Shown in pieces: positions 55,635-64,000 of a stretch of DNA of 64,000 nucleotides (positions within the stretch are counted from its first letter, which is position 1; every line of letters begins with the position of its first letter). The stretch is taken from contig NZ_JAUKPO010000004.1 in NCBI RefSeq assembly GCF_030503435.1, positions 365,891 to 429,890 on the forward strand, in the 5' to 3' direction. The position numbers and the translations under genes are program-made. This DNA comes from Rhodocytophaga aerolata (GTDB lineage: Bacteria; Bacteroidota; Bacteroidia; Cytophagales; 172606-1). Under the pieces are notes generated by a model. It was not told the origin of the DNA and did no database searches. It worked only from the letters and a program-made list of their open reading frames with translations.

Positions 55635-58600
55635 ATGTCTACAACGATACCGCTTTTTGACAAACCCTTACACAACAGGATTTTTTTTATCCTGGCTTCA
55701 CTTCTTGCCTATAGTTTCTGTACGCTGTTTTCCCTAGTTGCTTATAGCAAAGATCCTAAGAATTATTCTTACCTGAATATCCCTGGAAAGGCTCAGGATG
55801 TAGTTATGTGGCATGAGGTGAAAGAACTTGAAGAGAATAATCTAACCCACAAAAAGTTCTTTACCGGTCAGTTTCGCTACCACAACACATTGGTAGTCAG
55901 CCATAATTTACTTTTCACTTCATCTATTACTAGCAGTACAAACAAAGCCTCATCTAAGGCCGATGGACCATTAAAAGTACTCTCCTTCTCCCCTGCTGAT
56001 AACGCGGTTAATATCCCAAAAACGACCAATCAATTAATCATCACCTTTGATAGACCTGTTAAAGAAAAACAAATTAGAGGGGGTGGGGATAAACTAGTAA
56101 ACATTCGTTTAAACCGTACGGCTAATTCCAGCCTTGAAGTGATAAATGCTAACTCTCCACGTGTACGTGTGGATGGTAACAGAGCAATAATTGATCTTAC
56201 TACGGCCTTACCAGCCGGCGCCTATATTTCAGTGCATATCCCTTCAGGAATTTTTGCAGATGCAGATAGTGAAGATAATGATAATGAATTTGAGGGCATA
56301 GCAGAGAATGATTATGAGACCTGGAACTTTACTACTGCTGCTGATGATACAACGCCTCCAACCATTACTTCTGTTGTTCCGGAAACTGGAACAACAAATA
56401 TAGCTCTGGCACCTAAGCTAGTGATCAATTTTTCTGAAAGTATAATCAAAGGGCAAGGAACCATCACCATTTACCGGGGAACTAATGTACATCAGACAAT
56501 CAATGTTGGAGATAACAATGCGGTACAGATTTCTGCGGATGGAAAAACTGTTACTCTTACACCCAACGAACTCCCTGGCCAAACTACCTTTTATGTATTA
56601 ATTCAAGCAGGCGCCTTTAAAGACCTGGCAAATAATAACTTTGCAGGTATTACCAGTCCGGATTACTGGACATTTACCACCAAAGATGTACAAGCACCTA
56701 CCATCACAGGTTTTGTTCCAGCAAACGGCACGCCTGAGGTGGAACCAGAAACACCTCTTGAAATTACCTTTAGCGAAACTGTTCGAAGAGGTACTGGCAG
56801 GATTGTTATTACCTATGGAACACAGCCAGATGGTCAGATTATTGAAAATGACCGTATCACCATTAATGGAAACATCGTTCGTATCCTGCCTGATGCTTTG
56901 CCCGACGGCACACAAATCACCGTTCTTATTGAGGATGGCGCTTTTACAGATGAAGCGGGTAATCTCTATACTAGGAATCCAAATGATACCTGGAGTTTCC
57001 GCACCCAAGATCAGACACCGCCACAGATTACTGCTTACTCACCTGCAGCAAATGAAACAGGAGTAGCGGAAGATGCATCCTTACAACTAACATTTGATGA
57101 ACCTGTAAAAGCTTCGGATCAACTAATCCAGCTATTTAATGGCCCTACGTTGCTGGAATCTTTTAAAGCAAATGAAACAAACAAAGTAACCATTACCGAT
57201 AAGCAGGTAAGCATTAAGCCGTCAAACGTTTTTCCTTCAGAAGCTAAAATCCATATACTTATTGAACCCGGCGCTTTTACAGACCAAGCGTCCAATGCTT
57301 TTGCTGGTATAGTAGATGAAAAAACCTGGAGTTTTACTATTAAAGATACCAAAACTCCAACAGCTACCACAGTTTCTCCACAAGATGGAAGCACAGATAT
57401 ACCTATTGACACAGACCTGACCTTAACTTTTGATGAAGCAGTTGAAAAAGGCACAGGCACCATTACTATCACCGCCGGTACAGATGTGCAGACATTTGAT
57501 ATGATGGATGCGGCTGTTTCCATTAATGCAACAGTAGTAACTATCAACCCGGCAGATTTGCCTTATAGCAGCCTGGTAGTAGTGCAAATTTCAGCTGGTG
57601 CTTTCCAGGATGCGGCAGGAAATGCCTATGCCGGAATCACCGATAACACTAGCTGGAACTTTACGACAGTTCCCCAACCTGATAACACTCCACCTACTGT
57701 CAGCAGTTTCTCCCCGGCAAAAGGTGAAACCAATGTAGTCATTGATCAAAATTTGATCCTTACTTTTAATGAACCCATACAGAAAGGACTTATCGGAAGT
57801 ATCACTCTGTATCAAAACAATACAATCCTGCAGTCCATTGATATAACCAATAGTGCACTAACTATTTCCAACAAAGTTTTAACTATCAATCCACCACAAG
57901 ATCTGCCTGAAGGAGCAACAGTAAGTGTACGAATCACCCAAGGGGCAATTACAGACCTGGCAGGTAATGTCTATGCTGGCATCTCAGACAACACTACTTG
58001 GCAATTCACAACCCTGCCCCCTGCAGATGAGCAAGCTCCGGTGGTAGCTGCCCTTTCTCCAGCCAATAATGCTGCTGAAGTAGCCGTAAATGAAAACCTG
58101 CTCATTACTTTCGATGAGCCAGTACAAGCTGTTGAAACTAAAAAGATTTTTATCTATCAGAACAACATATTGTTAGAGGAAATCTTAGCTACTAGCAATC
58201 AAACAACTATCACAGGTAATCAGGTGAGCATCAATCCATCGGATGACTTTGCCGAAGGGGCCACTATTTATCTATTTATTGAGCAAGGGGCTTTTCAAGA
58301 TTTAGCCGATAATGATTTTGCCGGCATTAGTTCAGCTAATGGCTGGAAGTTTGAAACTGTCGCGCCCCAAGATAAAACGGCGCCTAGAATTACTGCTTAT
58401 TCACCGGATGATGGAGACACAGACATTGCCATTGAAGCTGATTTAATCATCACTTTTGATGAAGCAGTTGAAAAAGGGACAGGTTCTATTACTATTACGG
58501 CAGGCACCCAGGTGCAGACCATTGATGTAGCTGATGCAGCTGTACTAGTTGATGGAACTACGGTTACCATCAACCCGGCAGATTTGCCTTATGAAAGTCC

Positions 58601-61600
58601 AGTCTTCGTTCGAATCCCGGCCGGAGCTTTTCATGATGCAGCTGATAATGCATTTGGCGGTATTTTAGATAACTCTACCTGGAACTTTACCACGGCTGCT
58701 CAACCTGATACCCAAGCTCCAACTGTAAACACCTATTCCCCGGCTACCGGAGAAACGGAAGTAGCCCTTGATGCTGACTTTATCCTTACCTTTAATGAGC
58801 CTGTAAAAAAAGGAACTACCGGTAGTATTACTATTTACCAGGGCAACACACTCATACAAACCATAAACATTACCGATGCTAGTGTTAGTGTGCAAGATCA
58901 TGTACTGACAATCGATCCAGCAGAAGATTTACCGGAAGGGGTAACACTTTCTGTTCAAATCACCGCTGGTGCCATTACCGACCTGGCTGATAATCCCTAT
59001 GTTGGAATTACTGACAATACTACATGGAACTTCACAACGGTGCCACCTGCAGATAAACAAGCACCTGTCATCGCCATTCTCTCCCCGGCTACTACTTCTA
59101 CAGATGTTGCGACAGATGCCAACCTAATGATCACTTTTGACGAGGCTATACAAGCAACAAATAAAAAAATTATTATCTACCAGGATAATGCTGTTCTGGA
59201 AGAAATTTTTGCAAATAGTAATAAAGTAACTATCTCAGAAAAGCAAGTGACCATTAATCCGGATAATGCTTTCCCTGAGGGTACAACCCTTCATGTATTA
59301 ATTGAAGCAGGTGCATTTCAAGACTTGTCAGACAATGATTTTGCAGGGATCAATATAGATACTGGCTGGCGCTTCAGTACAGTTGAGCCTAAAGATCTGG
59401 AAGCACCTGTTATTGAAACATATTCACCTACTGCCAATGCAACGGAAGTAGATATTGCTTCCACATTATCTCTTACTTTTAGTGAACCTGTTCAAAAAGG
59501 CACCACAGGAAATGTCACCATCTATCAGGAGACCAGAGTGGTAGAAACTATTGAGTTAGCGGCCTTATCAATTTCTGGGAATGTAGTAACTATCGATCCT
59601 TTGCAGGATTTGCCTGAAGGTGTGACACTATATGTACAAATCACTCCAGGAATTGTAACGGATTTAGCAGGAAATTCCTTTGCAGGTATCACAAATACTA
59701 CTACCTGGACCTTTACCACTAAGGCGCCAGCAGATCAAACAGCTCCTCTGGTATTAACTCTCTCTCCTGCCAATAATGCCACAAATGTAGCCGTAGATGC
59801 GAACCTGGTACTTACCTTTGATGAGGTGGTTTTGCCAGTTGAAAACAAAACCATTGCTATTTATCAGAACAATAGCTTACTTGAAAATGTATCCACGAAT
59901 CAGGTAACCATTGTAGATAATCAAGTCACCATCAATCCATCTGCTGACTTTTTACCAGGAGCTGCCGTATATGTTCTTATTGAGCAAGGTGCTTTCAGAG
60001 ATGCATCCAATAATGCCTATGCGGGCATCCTTACAAACAACACCTGGAATTTTACGACAACCCCTCCAGTAGATAATATTGCTCCAACCATAGCTGTTTT
60101 GTCTCCGGCGGATGAGGCCACAGGTGTAGCCATAGATGCCACTCTGGTTATCAACTTTGATGAAGCTGTTCAGGCCATTGCTGACAAAAAGATCTATATC
60201 TACCAAAATGGCACTCTCCTGGAAGACCTCCTGACTACTCAAGTTAGTGTAGCGGCCAATCAGGTGACAATTGATCCGGTGACAGCTTTTACCCTGGGAG
60301 CTAGCATATATGTGCTTATTGAGCCAGGTGCCTTCACAGATTTGGCCGGAAATGCCTATGCCGGAACTACAGATAACACTACTTGGAACTTTACCGTAGC
60401 TCAACCAGAAGACACTACACCTCCTACGGTGACCACTTTGTCCCCAGCCGATGAAGCCAGCGGGGTAGCCATAGATGCCAATTTAGCGCTCACCTTTGTT
60501 GAAGCAGTGGAAAAAGGAGCAGGCACCATTACGATTACAGCTGGAACCCAAGTGCAGACCATCAATGTGACGGATGCAGCCGTTTCTGTGGATGGAACAA
60601 TAGTAACTATCAACCCGGCAGATCTGCCTTACAATAGTTCGGTAGTGGTGCAGCTATCAGCCGGTGCTTTTGTGGATGCGGCAGGGAATGCGTATGCCGG
60701 AATCACGGATAACACTAGCTGGAACTTTACCACGGTTGGCGAGGATGATACTACCCCTCCAACAGTAAGTGTATACTCTCCGGCCAACAATGCCACCGAA
60801 GTAGCCACAAACAGCAACCTGGTGATCACTTTCGATGAACCTGTACAAAAAGGGACAACAGGTGAAATTGCTATTTATCAAGCCAATACTTTACTACAAA
60901 CCATCACCATCACCGATGCCAATGTTACCCTTACAGACAATGTACTGACTATTGATCCTGCGCAAGACTTGCCTGCCGGGGTAAATCTGCATGTGCGCAT
61001 CACAGCTGGGGCTATTACCGACCTAGCCGGGAATGCTTTTGCCGGAATCACCGATAACACTAGCTGGCAATTTACTACCCAACCTGAACAGCCTGTAGAT
61101 CAAATAGCTCCTTTGGTTCTAACACTTTCTCCAGCCAACAATGCCACCGGGGTAGCCTTGGATCAAAACCTGGTCATTACTTTTGATGAACCTGTTAAAA
61201 AAGCAGCTACCGGTAGCCTTACCATTTATCAAGGCAATACCTTAGTGCAGACCATAGCTATTACCAATGCAAGTGTTACCGTTCAGGATGAAGTACTTAC
61301 CATTAACCCACCTCAGAACTTACCAGAAGGCGCAACATTGTCTATTCAAATTTCGGCCGGAGCCGTCACCGACTTAGCCGACAACCCCTATGCCGGGATT
61401 GCAGACAACACCACCTGGACTTTTCGCACTGCTGACCCAGAAGATACTGAAGAGCCATTTATCTTAACCTATTCCCCAGCGCAAAATGCGATTGATGTAG
61501 ACCCAACCCAGAACTTGGTCCTTACATTTAACGAACCTGTTATAAAAGGAGAAGGAAATATTACCCTTTTGCAGGGATTAAGTTCGCAACAAATTAATGT

Positions 61601-64000
61601 GAACAGTTCCCAGGTAAACATTTCTTCAAATACTGTGTCAATCAATCCGGACCTGGATTTACCGTCGGCTGCCTCAGTTAGTGTACGTATAGAAAAGGGG
61701 GCTTTTCAAGATAATGCCGGAAACCAGTATGAAGGTATTGCCACAGATGATGTCTGGACTTTTCAAACAAAAGATGTTACACCCCTTCTGGCTACTTCCT
61801 ATACTCCAAACAACATTGCAGAGGTACCAGTTGACACTAATTTGGAAATAGTGTTTAACAAAGATGTAATCAGAGGTGCTGGAACAATCACTATTTATGC
61901 AGGTTCGGCGATTCAAACAATTGACGTAACCAGTACGCAGCAAGTAGGAATTTCCGGAAACAAAGTAACCATCAATCCTGAAAATACTCTGCCAGCTGCA
62001 ACCCCAGTTTATATTCAAATAACGGAAGGCGCATTTACAGATGCTTCTGCCAATAGTTTCGCGGGAATAGCGGATAATACTACCTGGGCATTTACCACAG
62101 CTCAGCCAGTGGATGAAACAGCTCCCATAGTTAATAGTTTAGTACCTGCCGATGAGGCCACCGGTATAGCCGTGGATGCCAATTTACTACTTACCTTTAA
62201 TGAACCTGTTATCAAAGGCGAAGGCAATATTACTCTGCTATATAACAACCAAAATCGAACTGTTGCCATCGCCAGTAATCTGGTAACCATTTCAGCCAAT
62301 ACGGTAACCATTGATCCTCCGGCCGATCTTCCTTTTGCTACGCTTATTACAGTACTGGTTCCCCAGGCAGGTTTTAAAGATATAGCAGGCAACGATTTTG
62401 TAGGAATTACCGATCCTTCAATTTGGAACTTTACAACTGCCCAGGAGCCAGATATTATACCACCTACCATTACCACCTTGAATCCGGCAAGAAATGCACA
62501 AAACGTCCCGACCGGAAGTAAGCTGGAACTTATTTTTAATGAACCAGTAGAAAAAGGAAACGGCACTATTGCTATTTCACAGAATAATAGCACTCAACTA
62601 ATTGATGTGAACAGTGAAGCAGTAGCAATAGAAGAATCAAAAGCCATAATTACACCAGACCAGCCATTGGTGTCTAAAGCCACTGTCCGGATTAATATTG
62701 AAAGAGGCACATTTACAGACCTATCCGGGAACCCATTTGAAGGTTTTGAAGAAGCAACTGCCTGGACTTTTAATGTGGAGGACGAAACGGGCCCTCTGGT
62801 AACAGCGCTGTCTCCTTCCGATGATGCGAATGATGTACCAGTAGATGCAAATCTAGAAATTACCTTTGATGATGAAGTAGAAACAGGCCAAGGGCAGATT
62901 ACAATTAACACCAATGGCAAAGAAAAGAAGGTAGCTGTAAATAGTAATGCTGTAACGATAAATAGTAACAGAGCTATTATTGATCCTAATCAGACATTCC
63001 CTACCGGTGCTACTGTATCTGTTCAGATTGATGCAGGTACATTTGTTAATAAACTTGGCAAACCCTATCAGGGTTTAACCGACCCAGCCGCCTGGAACTT
63101 CAGAACGTTGGGAGTAGCCGATGAAGAAGCGCCCACTGTAAGCATGTATTCTCCTATTCCAGGTTCTACCAATGTAGAGAAAAACACTAACCTGGTACTG
63201 ACCTTTACTGAACCAGTGGTTGCAGCTGAAGGCAATATAATACTTACCCAAGGCACAACTATACGAACAATTCCAATTCTGGACCCACAAGTAACAATAA
63301 TCGACAACATTCTTACAATTAACCCATCAACTGACTTTGAGGAAGGTGTTTCGGTCAGCATCCAAATCACTGCCGGTGCAGTAACAGATCTATCAGCAAA
63401 TGACTTTGCAGGTATTACTGATAATACAACCTGGTCGTTTACCATCAGAGAAACAGTTCCCCCTGTAGTAAGTAGTTTATCCCCGGCGGATGAGGCCACA
63501 GGTGTAGCCATAGATGCCACTCTGGTTATCAACTTTGATGAAGCTGTTCAGGCCATTGCTGACAAAAAGATCTATATCTACCAAAATGGCACTCTCCTGG
63601 AAGACCTCCTGACTACTCAAGTTAGTGTAGCGGCCAATCAGGTGACAATTGATCCGGTGACAGCTTTTACCCTGGGAGCTAGCATATATGTGCTTATTGA
63701 GCCAGGTGCCTTCACAGATTTGGCCGGCAATGCCTATGCCGGTATTACAGATAACACCAGCTGGAACTTTACCGTAGCTCAACCAGAAGACACTACACCA
63801 CCTACGGTCACAGCCCTCTCTCCTACAGATGAAGCCACTGAGGTAGCCATAGATGCTAATTTAGTGCTCACTTTCGATGAAGCAGTGGAAAAAGGAGCAG
63901 GCACCATTACTATCACAGCTGGAACCCAGGTGCAGACCATCAATATAGCTGATGCAGCCGTTTCTGTGGATGGAACAATAGTAACTATCAACCCGGCAGA
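55635..64000 (+). CDS. Giant surface protein with about 24 Ig-like (SbsA/Big_5) modules, partial
   Basis: The frame is open from the ATG at 55635 to the last base, so at least 2,788 residues. Residues about 15-40 are hydrophobic (a signal peptide or anchor), followed by a unique region to about 110. The rest is a tandem array of SbsA-type Ig-like modules of about 113 residues. Each starts with a PPTxxxxSP-type linker, continues with a NLxxTFDEPV strand and an FxDLAGNxFAGI motif, and ends with TWNFTT. Such arrays form long stalks on adhesins. The anchor or type IX secretion signal would lie beyond the window. I checked phase at both ends and in the middle. Confidence 0.88.
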   Translation, partial: MSTTIPLFDKPLHNRIFFILASLLAYSFCTLFSLVAYSKDPKNYSYLNIPGKAQDVVMWHEVKELEENNLTHKKFFTGQFRYHNTLVVSHNLLFTSSITSSTNKASSKADGPLKVLSFSPADNAVNIPKTTNQLIITFDRPVKEKQIRGGGDKLVNIRLNRTANSSLEVINANSPRVRVDGNRAIIDLTTALPAGAYISVHIPSGIFADADSEDNDNEFEGIAENDYETWNFTTAADDTTPPTITSVVPETGTTNIALAPKLVINFSESIIKGQGTITIYRGTNVHQTINVGDNNAVQISADGKTVTLTPNELPGQTTFYVLIQAGAFKDLANNNFAGITSPDYWTFTTKDVQAPTITGFVPANGTPEVEPETPLEITFSETVRRGTGRIVITYGTQPDGQIIENDRITINGNIVRILPDALPDGTQITVLIEDGAFTDEAGNLYTRNPNDTWSFRTQDQTPPQITAYSPAANETGVAEDASLQLTFDEPVKASDQLIQLFNGPTLLESFKANETNKVTITDKQVSIKPSNVFPSEAKIHILIEPGAFTDQASNAFAGIVDEKTWSFTIKDTKTPTATTVSPQDGSTDIPIDTDLTLTFDEAVEKGTGTITITAGTDVQTFDMMDAAVSINATVVTINPADLPYSSLVVVQISAGAFQDAAGNAYAGITDNTSWNFTTVPQPDNTPPTVSSFSPAKGETNVVIDQNLILTFNEPIQKGLIGSITLYQNNTILQSIDITNSALTISNKVLTINPPQDLPEGATVSVRITQGAITDLAGNVYAGISDNTTWQFTTLPPADEQAPVVAALSPANNAAEVAVNENLLITFDEPVQAVETKKIFIYQNNILLEEILATSNQTTITGNQVSINPSDDFAEGATIYLFIEQGAFQDLADNDFAGISSANGWKFETVAPQDKTAPRITAYSPDDGDTDIAIEADLIITFDEAVEKGTGSITITAGTQVQTIDVADAAVLVDGTTVTINPADLPYESPVFVRIPAGAFHDAADNAFGGILDNSTWNFTTAAQPDTQAPTVNTYSPATGETEVALDADFILTFNEPVKKGTTGSITIYQGNTLIQTINITDASVSVQDHVLTIDPAEDLPEGVTLSVQITAGAITDLADNPYVGITDNTTWNFTTVPPADKQAPVIAILSPATTSTDVATDANLMITFDEAIQATNKKIIIYQDNAVLEEIFANSNKVTISEKQVTINPDNAFPEGTTLHVLIEAGAFQDLSDNDFAGINIDTGWRFSTVEPKDLEAPVIETYSPTANATEVDIASTLSLTFSEPVQKGTTGNVTIYQETRVVETIELAALSISGNVVTIDPLQDLPEGVTLYVQITPGIVTDLAGNSFAGITNTTTWTFTTKAPADQTAPLVLTLSPANNATNVAVDANLVLTFDEVVLPVENKTIAIYQNNSLLENVSTNQVTIVDNQVTINPSADFLPGAAVYVLIEQGAFRDASNNAYAGILTNNTWNFTTTPPVDNIAPTIAVLSPADEATGVAIDATLVINFDEAVQAIADKKIYIYQNGTLLEDLLTTQVSVAANQVTIDPVTAFTLGASIYVLIEPGAFTDLAGNAYAGTTDNTTWNFTVAQPEDTTPPTVTTLSPADEASGVAIDANLALTFVEAVEKGAGTITITAGTQVQTINVTDAAVSVDGTIVTINPADLPYNSSVVVQLSAGAFVDAAGNAYAGITDNTSWNFTTVGEDDTTPPTVSVYSPANNATEVATNSNLVITFDEPVQKGTTGEIAIYQANTLLQTITITDANVTLTDNVLTIDPAQDLPAGVNLHVRITAGAITDLAGNAFAGITDNTSWQFTTQPEQPVDQIAPLVLTLSPANNATGVALDQNLVITFDEPVKKAATGSLTIYQGNTLVQTIAITNASVTVQDEVLTINPPQNLPEGATLSIQISAGAVTDLADNPYAGIADNTTWTFRTADPEDTEEPFILTYSPAQNAIDVDPTQNLVLTFNEPVIKGEGNITLLQGLSSQQINVNSSQVNISSNTVSINPDLDLPSAASVSVRIEKGAFQDNAGNQYEGIATDDVWTFQTKDVTPLLATSYTPNNIAEVPVDTNLEIVFNKDVIRGAGTITIYAGSAIQTIDVTSTQQVGISGNKVTINPENTLPAATPVYIQITEGAFTDASANSFAGIADNTTWAFTTAQPVDETAPIVNSLVPADEATGIAVDANLLLTFNEPVIKGEGNITLLYNNQNRTVAIASNLVTISANTVTIDPPADLPFATLITVLVPQAGFKDIAGNDFVGITDPSIWNFTTAQEPDIIPPTITTLNPARNAQNVPTGSKLELIFNEPVEKGNGTIAISQNNSTQLIDVNSEAVAIEESKAIITPDQPLVSKATVRINIERGTFTDLSGNPFEGFEEATAWTFNVEDETGPLVTALSPSDDANDVPVDANLEITFDDEVETGQGQITINTNGKEKKVAVNSNAVTINSNRAIIDPNQTFPTGATVSVQIDAGTFVNKLGKPYQGLTDPAAWNFRTLGVADEEAPTVSMYSPIPGSTNVEKNTNLVLTFTEPVVAAEGNIILTQGTTIRTIPILDPQVTIIDNILTINPSTDFEEGVSVSIQITAGAVTDLSANDFAGITDNTTWSFTIRETVPPVVSSLSPADEATGVAIDATLVINFDEAVQAIADKKIYIYQNGTLLEDLLTTQVSVAANQVTIDPVTAFTLGASIYVLIEPGAFTDLAGNAYAGITDNTSWNFTVAQPEDTTPPTVTALSPTDEATEVAIDANLVLTFDEAVEKGAGTITITAGTQVQTINIADAAVSVDGTIVTINPA
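60105..60349 (+). repeat. 245-bp exact repeat, copy 1 (C-type module)
   Basis: Identical by eye to 63483-63727, offset 3,378 bases (1,126 codons, ten modules). Similarity continues to the right with scattered differences through the following A-type module to at least 60622. Confidence 0.88.
63483..63727 (+). repeat. 245-bp exact repeat, copy 2 (C-type module)
   Basis: Second copy of 60105-60349. The first mismatch on the right is at 63728 (C against A at 60350). High similarity then runs on to the window end. Confidence 0.88.

Larger units (their letters stand above)
55968..64000 (+). repeat. Tandem array of Ig-like modules, period about 340 bases
   Basis: Module starts, by their linker, lie near 55970, 56345, 56690, 57015, 57350, 57685, 58030, 58375, 58710, 59055, 59400, 59735, 60075, 60410, 60750, 61100, 61445, 61780, 62115, 62455, 62790, 63130, 63460 and 63800 (last one cut by the window). 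Three subtypes are seen. C (IFIYQNN...LLEEIL) occurs at 57015, 58030, 59055, 59735, 60075 and 63460. A (EKGTGTITITAGTQVQT) occurs at 57350, 58375, 60410 and 63800. B (KKGTTGSITIYQGN) occurs at 57685, 58710, 60750 and 61100, and in a related form at 59400. C-A-B recurs as a unit. Confidence 0.85.

Noticed and set aside
56641..57066. 141-codon plus-strand frame inside the adhesin gene
   Set aside because: It is out of phase with the repeat frame, which runs open through it from 55635 to 64000, and its protein has no recognisable features.
58608..58618. GTTCGAATCCC, resembling a tRNA T-loop
   Set aside because: It is inside the Ig-repeat coding sequence, and no acceptor, D or anticodon arm can be formed around it.
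56598..63991. Many minus-strand open frames of 60-160 codons in the adhesin region
   Set aside because: They lie opposite the giant plus-strand frame and repeat with its modules; they are by-products of the repeated coding sequence and lack starts or families of their own.

Overview
The window comes from the chromosome of a Bacteroidota bacterium, most likely of the order Cytophagales. I infer this from the gene families and from the layout: an arginine operon with the Bacteroidota-type N-acyl-ornithine carbamoyltransferase, a metY-metX-hom operon behind a SAM-I riboswitch, lipoproteins with Bacteroidota-style lipoboxes, TAnnTTTG-like promoter boxes, weak Shine-Dalgarno signals and moderate A+T content. 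No rRNA, tRNA, CRISPR array, insertion sequence or prophage was recognised, and no classical DNA-binding regulator is encoded. Visible regulation is by RNA elements, terminators and signalling proteins.

Layout. Positions 1-6.6 kb hold the end of a flavin amine oxidase, an OmpA-type protein, a three-domain stress protein (17M-like/YsnF/PRC-barrel), tRNA 2-selenouridine synthase, pdxJ, and a yqeY-cvpA pair. A large GAF-domain protein of unknown role fills 6.8-9.2 kb. From 9.6 to 13.8 kb, on the minus strand, a SAM-I riboswitch leads metY, metX and hom, with a strong hairpin between the first two genes and a terminator-like hairpin between the last two. From 14 to 25.9 kb are housekeeping and envelope genes: a PAS histidine kinase, a FeoB-associated Cys-rich peptide, an inositol monophosphatase-like enzyme, lnt overlapping rsmI, a Fes-like esterase, DinB, an MtfA-SEC-C fusion, a CDGSH protein, an M23 peptidase lipoprotein and a radical SAM protein. 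Positions 26.3-31.2 kb carry two very small proteins, an LLM flavin oxidoreductase, a pair of exported ferritin-like proteins and a lipase-like lipoprotein. Positions 31.3-35.6 kb carry a zinc-ribbon protein, a polytopic membrane protein, a type II NADH dehydrogenase and a DUF962 protein.

Positions 36.1-41.3 kb are an arginine operon: a GNAT protein (probable N-acylglutamate synthase), argG, argC, argD and an argF'-type carbamoyltransferase with a TTG start. That last enzyme has Ala at the residue known to choose between succinyl- and acetyl-ornithine. Positions 42.1-50.2 kb are a complete chemosensory operon: a soluble receptor with three PAS domains, then cheW, cheD, cheY, cheB, cheA and cheR. 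Two of the receptor's PAS domains are encoded by identical 337-bp segments. Facing this operon is a GAF-PAS5 protein that ends right after its histidine-kinase dimerisation helix and has no ATPase domain.

The right end (53.7-64 kb) looks like a cell-surface locus. It has a coiled-coil lipoprotein, an exported protein with a C-terminal membrane anchor, and a giant open frame running off the window. The giant frame consists of about 24 bacterial Ig-like (SbsA/Big_5-type) modules of about 113 residues. The modules fall into at least three subtypes arranged partly in a C-A-B higher-order repeat. One two-module block recurs ten modules later, including a 245-bp stretch that is identical. This array and the chemosensory locus are the most distinctive parts of the window; I saw no clearly new defence or mobile system.
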